Shown in pieces: positions 5,796 through 7,263 of a DNA stretch of 7,263 nucleotides (position 1 is the first letter of the stretch; every line of letters starts with the position of its first letter). The stretch lies in assembly GCA_002683515.1 (NCBI GenBank), contig NYTN01000055.1, forward strand, positions 1-7,263. The letters are read 5' to 3'. The position numbers and the translations under genes are program-made. Origin of the DNA: Rhodobiaceae bacterium. Lineage in GTDB: Bacteria; Pseudomonadota; Alphaproteobacteria; RS24. The notes under the pieces are model-generated. The model saw nothing but the letters and a program-made list of their open reading frames with translations, made no database searches and was not told the DNA's origin.

Positions 5796-6523
5796 GTAAC
5801 AAGCTGAAACTTGTCCAAGAAGGGGTTAAACTGGCACTCGATGCTGCTGATGCAGCTGCCGATGTCACGGCCGAGTTTAACAAAGTTAAGTCTCAAAATA
5901 TCGAACTCGTTAATCGGGTATCCGGATTTTATAAGAACTCCTGGATTATTGCTATTTTTGCTATTTTCAGTGCCTTTAGTGCTTTCGGAATGTCCCTGTT
6001 TTTGTATTTCGGCTCAGTATCTGAGCTAGAAACCTTGTCAAAGACAAACCGTCAAGCACTTGTCGTTTTTGCTGAAAATGTTGATAGTGTTAACAAAACC
6101 ATTACCGAGGCTCAGGGTGTTTTCGATCGTCAGGTAGAAATCATCAATGCCAATAAAGAGATGATGATTGCCATTCAGAGCCTTTCTGAGGAAGACAAAA
6201 AATCTCGTGAAGCGTTAGACGCACTCATCACAACAAATGCCCAGAGCATTTTACAAACTCAGATGAAAGTTCAAAAAGAATTGCAGTCTGCTTTGAAGAC
6301 ACTTCGTTTAGCACAGGAAAAATCTTCTAAGTCTATTGAGAAAGTTGTTTTGAGCAGCAGTAAGTCTAATAAAGGCTCTAATAACGCTCCTGTGATAAAA
6401 TCTTTACAAGAAGTCTTGTTATTGCAGCAGAATATTAATAAAAAACTGGTCGAACTGGCTGACAGCAACTCTAAACTACTTAAAGAGGTACGCCTGTCCG
6501 CTAGACAGATACAGTATCCATAA
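5792..6523 (+). CDS. Membrane-anchored coiled-coil protein of unknown function
   Basis: I recognise no named family. The 243-residue product has an N-terminal segment (1-48) that is amphipathic and alanine-rich around 'LALDAADAAADV', one strong membrane helix at residues about 51-74, and then a long, almost wholly helical, charged region (about 78-186) with heptad-like spacing. A serine/lysine/asparagine linker follows (188-199), then a second helical stretch (201-239). There are no cysteines and no obvious catalytic motif. Topology could place the coiled coil in the periplasm or the cytoplasm. The build resembles scaffold, tether or chemoreceptor-like rods, though no chemoreceptor signalling hairpin is visible. 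ATG 5792 forms an ATGA overlap with the previous gene and has AAAGG about 9 nt upstream. It is probably co-expressed with flhB. The region is more A/T-rich than the export genes. Confidence 0.85.
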   Translation: MSNKLKLVQEGVKLALDAADAAADVTAEFNKVKSQNIELVNRVSGFYKNSWIIAIFAIFSAFSAFGMSLFLYFGSVSELETLSKTNRQALVVFAENVDSVNKTITEAQGVFDRQVEIINANKEMMIAIQSLSEEDKKSREALDALITTNAQSILQTQMKVQKELQSALKTLRLAQEKSSKSIEKVVLSSSKSNKGSNNAPVIKSLQEVLLLQQNINKKLVELADSNSKLLKEVRLSARQIQYP

Positions 6524-6538
6524 TGAGTGGTGGCGTTT

Positions 6539-7263
6539 ATGTCAGATCAGTTAGCTGATGACAATTTTACAGAGACACAACAATCCCTAACTGAAAATGA
6601 AGGGGAGGCAACCGGTCCGGTTGCCAAATCCTTTTTGCGTATTGCCAGCCTTGGTATGCGGTCGGTGGCTACCAGCTATCGACTTAAGCCGGGCGACGTT
6701 ATTATTTGCCTTGAGGGAGAGCTTTTTTTTGGTAACGCTGAGGATTTCGAAGCAGCTCTCGATAAGGACGATACTAAGCTCAGCTTGCTGACTATCTATC
6801 GTGAAGGTGTCTTCTTTGAGGTGCTTGTTTCAGGCGCCCTCAGATGCTCACTTGAGTTTATCGAGGTCGAAAAAGTTAAGGTCATTCGTGAGGCATTTGA
6901 CGGGCATATCATTCACAAGAAGTCTGAATATAGAAATTATGAAGTTCTGCGCGACATTCGTCGTAATTGCGCAATCTATGATACAAGCCCGACGCCATTG
7001 GCAGGAACATTCCCGCCCCTCTGGTTACTCCAGAACAGGCTTTGGGAGCCGCTCATGGCGATTACACTTGCTTATTTTATCAGCTATGGCGTCAGCTTAA
7101 CCATGTTTGCGCTGACTTACATACTGTCAGCCTTTTATTTCAACCGAGGGCAGATACATGTCCTGAGGAGCTATGCACAGTTCCAAGAAAAACAAATGTG
7201 GGTTGTTGTTGCGACCCGGACTATTCAGGAGGGGCAAATGCTTTGTCGAAAGCTAGACCCGCA
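6539..7263 (+). CDS. PDZ-like plus DUF2628-like membrane protein (3' end outside window)
   Basis: An open frame from ATG 6539 continues to the right edge (241 residues plus 2 bases visible), with no stop. Residues 1-28 are acidic and probably disordered. Residues about 30-102 look like a PDZ domain: 'LRIASLG' as first strand, then 'YRLKPGDVIICLEGELF', the classic 'GD-I--(V/L)-G' turn, a helix 'NAEDFEAALDK', and a strand 'LLTIYREG'. Residues about 155-235 resemble DUF2628: 'FPPLWLLQNRLWEP', hydrophobic segments at about 170-200, an 'FNRGQIHVLRSY' turn, and 'WVVVATRTIQEG'. The start is 15 nt after the previous stop, with a GTGGTGG ribosome site (6528-6534). It is probably the last or a middle gene of the fliO-onward unit. 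Family calls are from memory of motifs, so the PDZ and DUF2628 assignments are moderate. The function is unknown. Confidence 0.78.
   Translation, partial: MSDQLADDNFTETQQSLTENEGEATGPVAKSFLRIASLGMRSVATSYRLKPGDVIICLEGELFFGNAEDFEAALDKDDTKLSLLTIYREGVFFEVLVSGALRCSLEFIEVEKVKVIREAFDGHIIHKKSEYRNYEVLRDIRRNCAIYDTSPTPLAGTFPPLWLLQNRLWEPLMAITLAYFISYGVSLTMFALTYILSAFYFNRGQIHVLRSYAQFQEKQMWVVVATRTIQEGQMLCRKLDP
6607..6636 (+). terminator. Terminator-like hairpin inside the start of the PDZ-like gene
   Basis: Arms GGCAACCGG (6607-6615) and CCGGTTGCC (6617-6625) are perfectly complementary around a single T. In RNA this gives a 7-8 bp GC-rich stem with a 3-5 nt loop. Five T residues follow at 6632-6636 after a 6-nt gap. 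It lies in codons 23-29 of the gene starting at 6539. The gap before the T-run is longer than ideal, so it may act as a weak terminator or attenuator, a stability element, or nothing. The stem is certain; the termination role is inferred. Confidence 0.4.

Noticed and set aside
6523..6558. An 11-codon frame starting at ATG in TAATG after the coiled-coil gene
   Set aside because: It mimics the coupling seen elsewhere, but the peptide is tiny and out of frame with the next gene. ATG 6539 with its own GTGGTGG site is the better start. A leader-peptide role cannot be excluded but has no support.
6597..7100. Two short + strand frames at 6597-6791 and 6801-7100
   Set aside because: Both are in a different frame from the continuous open frame from 6539 to the right edge, which shows PDZ-like and DUF2628-like motifs. 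The short frames have no recognisable features.

Overview
The window is a flagellar gene block read entirely on the + strand, followed by a tail of four small or unfamiliar genes. It holds the 3' part of fliL, then fliM, fliN, fliO, fliP, fliQ, fliR and flhB, so it encodes the stator-associated protein FliL, two C-ring switch proteins, and most of the membrane core of the flagellar type III export gate. The host is a Gram-negative, flagellated bacterium, most likely a proteobacterium with moderately low GC. The order fliLMNOPQR-flhB is classical for Gammaproteobacteria and is also seen in gamma-type flagellar systems acquired by some Alphaproteobacteria. I cannot settle the class from the sequence. 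Unlike many gammaproteobacterial loci, flhB is not followed by flhA.

Layout: fliL (1-360, 5' truncated), fliM (376-1365) and fliN (1378-1770) are tightly packed. A 167-bp intergenic region (1771-1937) is the only real gap. It contains a perfect 12-bp inverted repeat, an AT-rich tract, a consensus-matching IHF site and a textbook sigma-54 (-24/-12) promoter just upstream of fliO. From fliO (1938) onward the genes are almost gapless, with 1-nt (TAATG), 4-nt (ATGA) or 8-nt overlaps: fliO, fliP, fliQ, fliR, flhB, a 73-aa two-helix membrane protein (5356-5577), a 73-aa four-cysteine protein (5574-5795), a 243-aa membrane-anchored coiled-coil protein (5792-6523), and a gene running off the right edge (6539 onward). 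This last gene has a PDZ-like N-terminal region and a DUF2628-like membrane C-terminal region.

How it works together: FliP, FliQ and FliR build the export channel. FliO assists FliP assembly. FlhB is the substrate-specificity switch and carries its NPTH autocleavage motif. FliM and FliN form the rotor switch that receives phospho-CheY. The sigma-54 promoter suggests that fliO onward can be transcribed separately from fliLMN under a flagellar enhancer-binding protein. The downstream genes are translationally coupled to flhB, which makes them candidates for an accessory flagellar or envelope function that I cannot name. They are the least explained part of the window.
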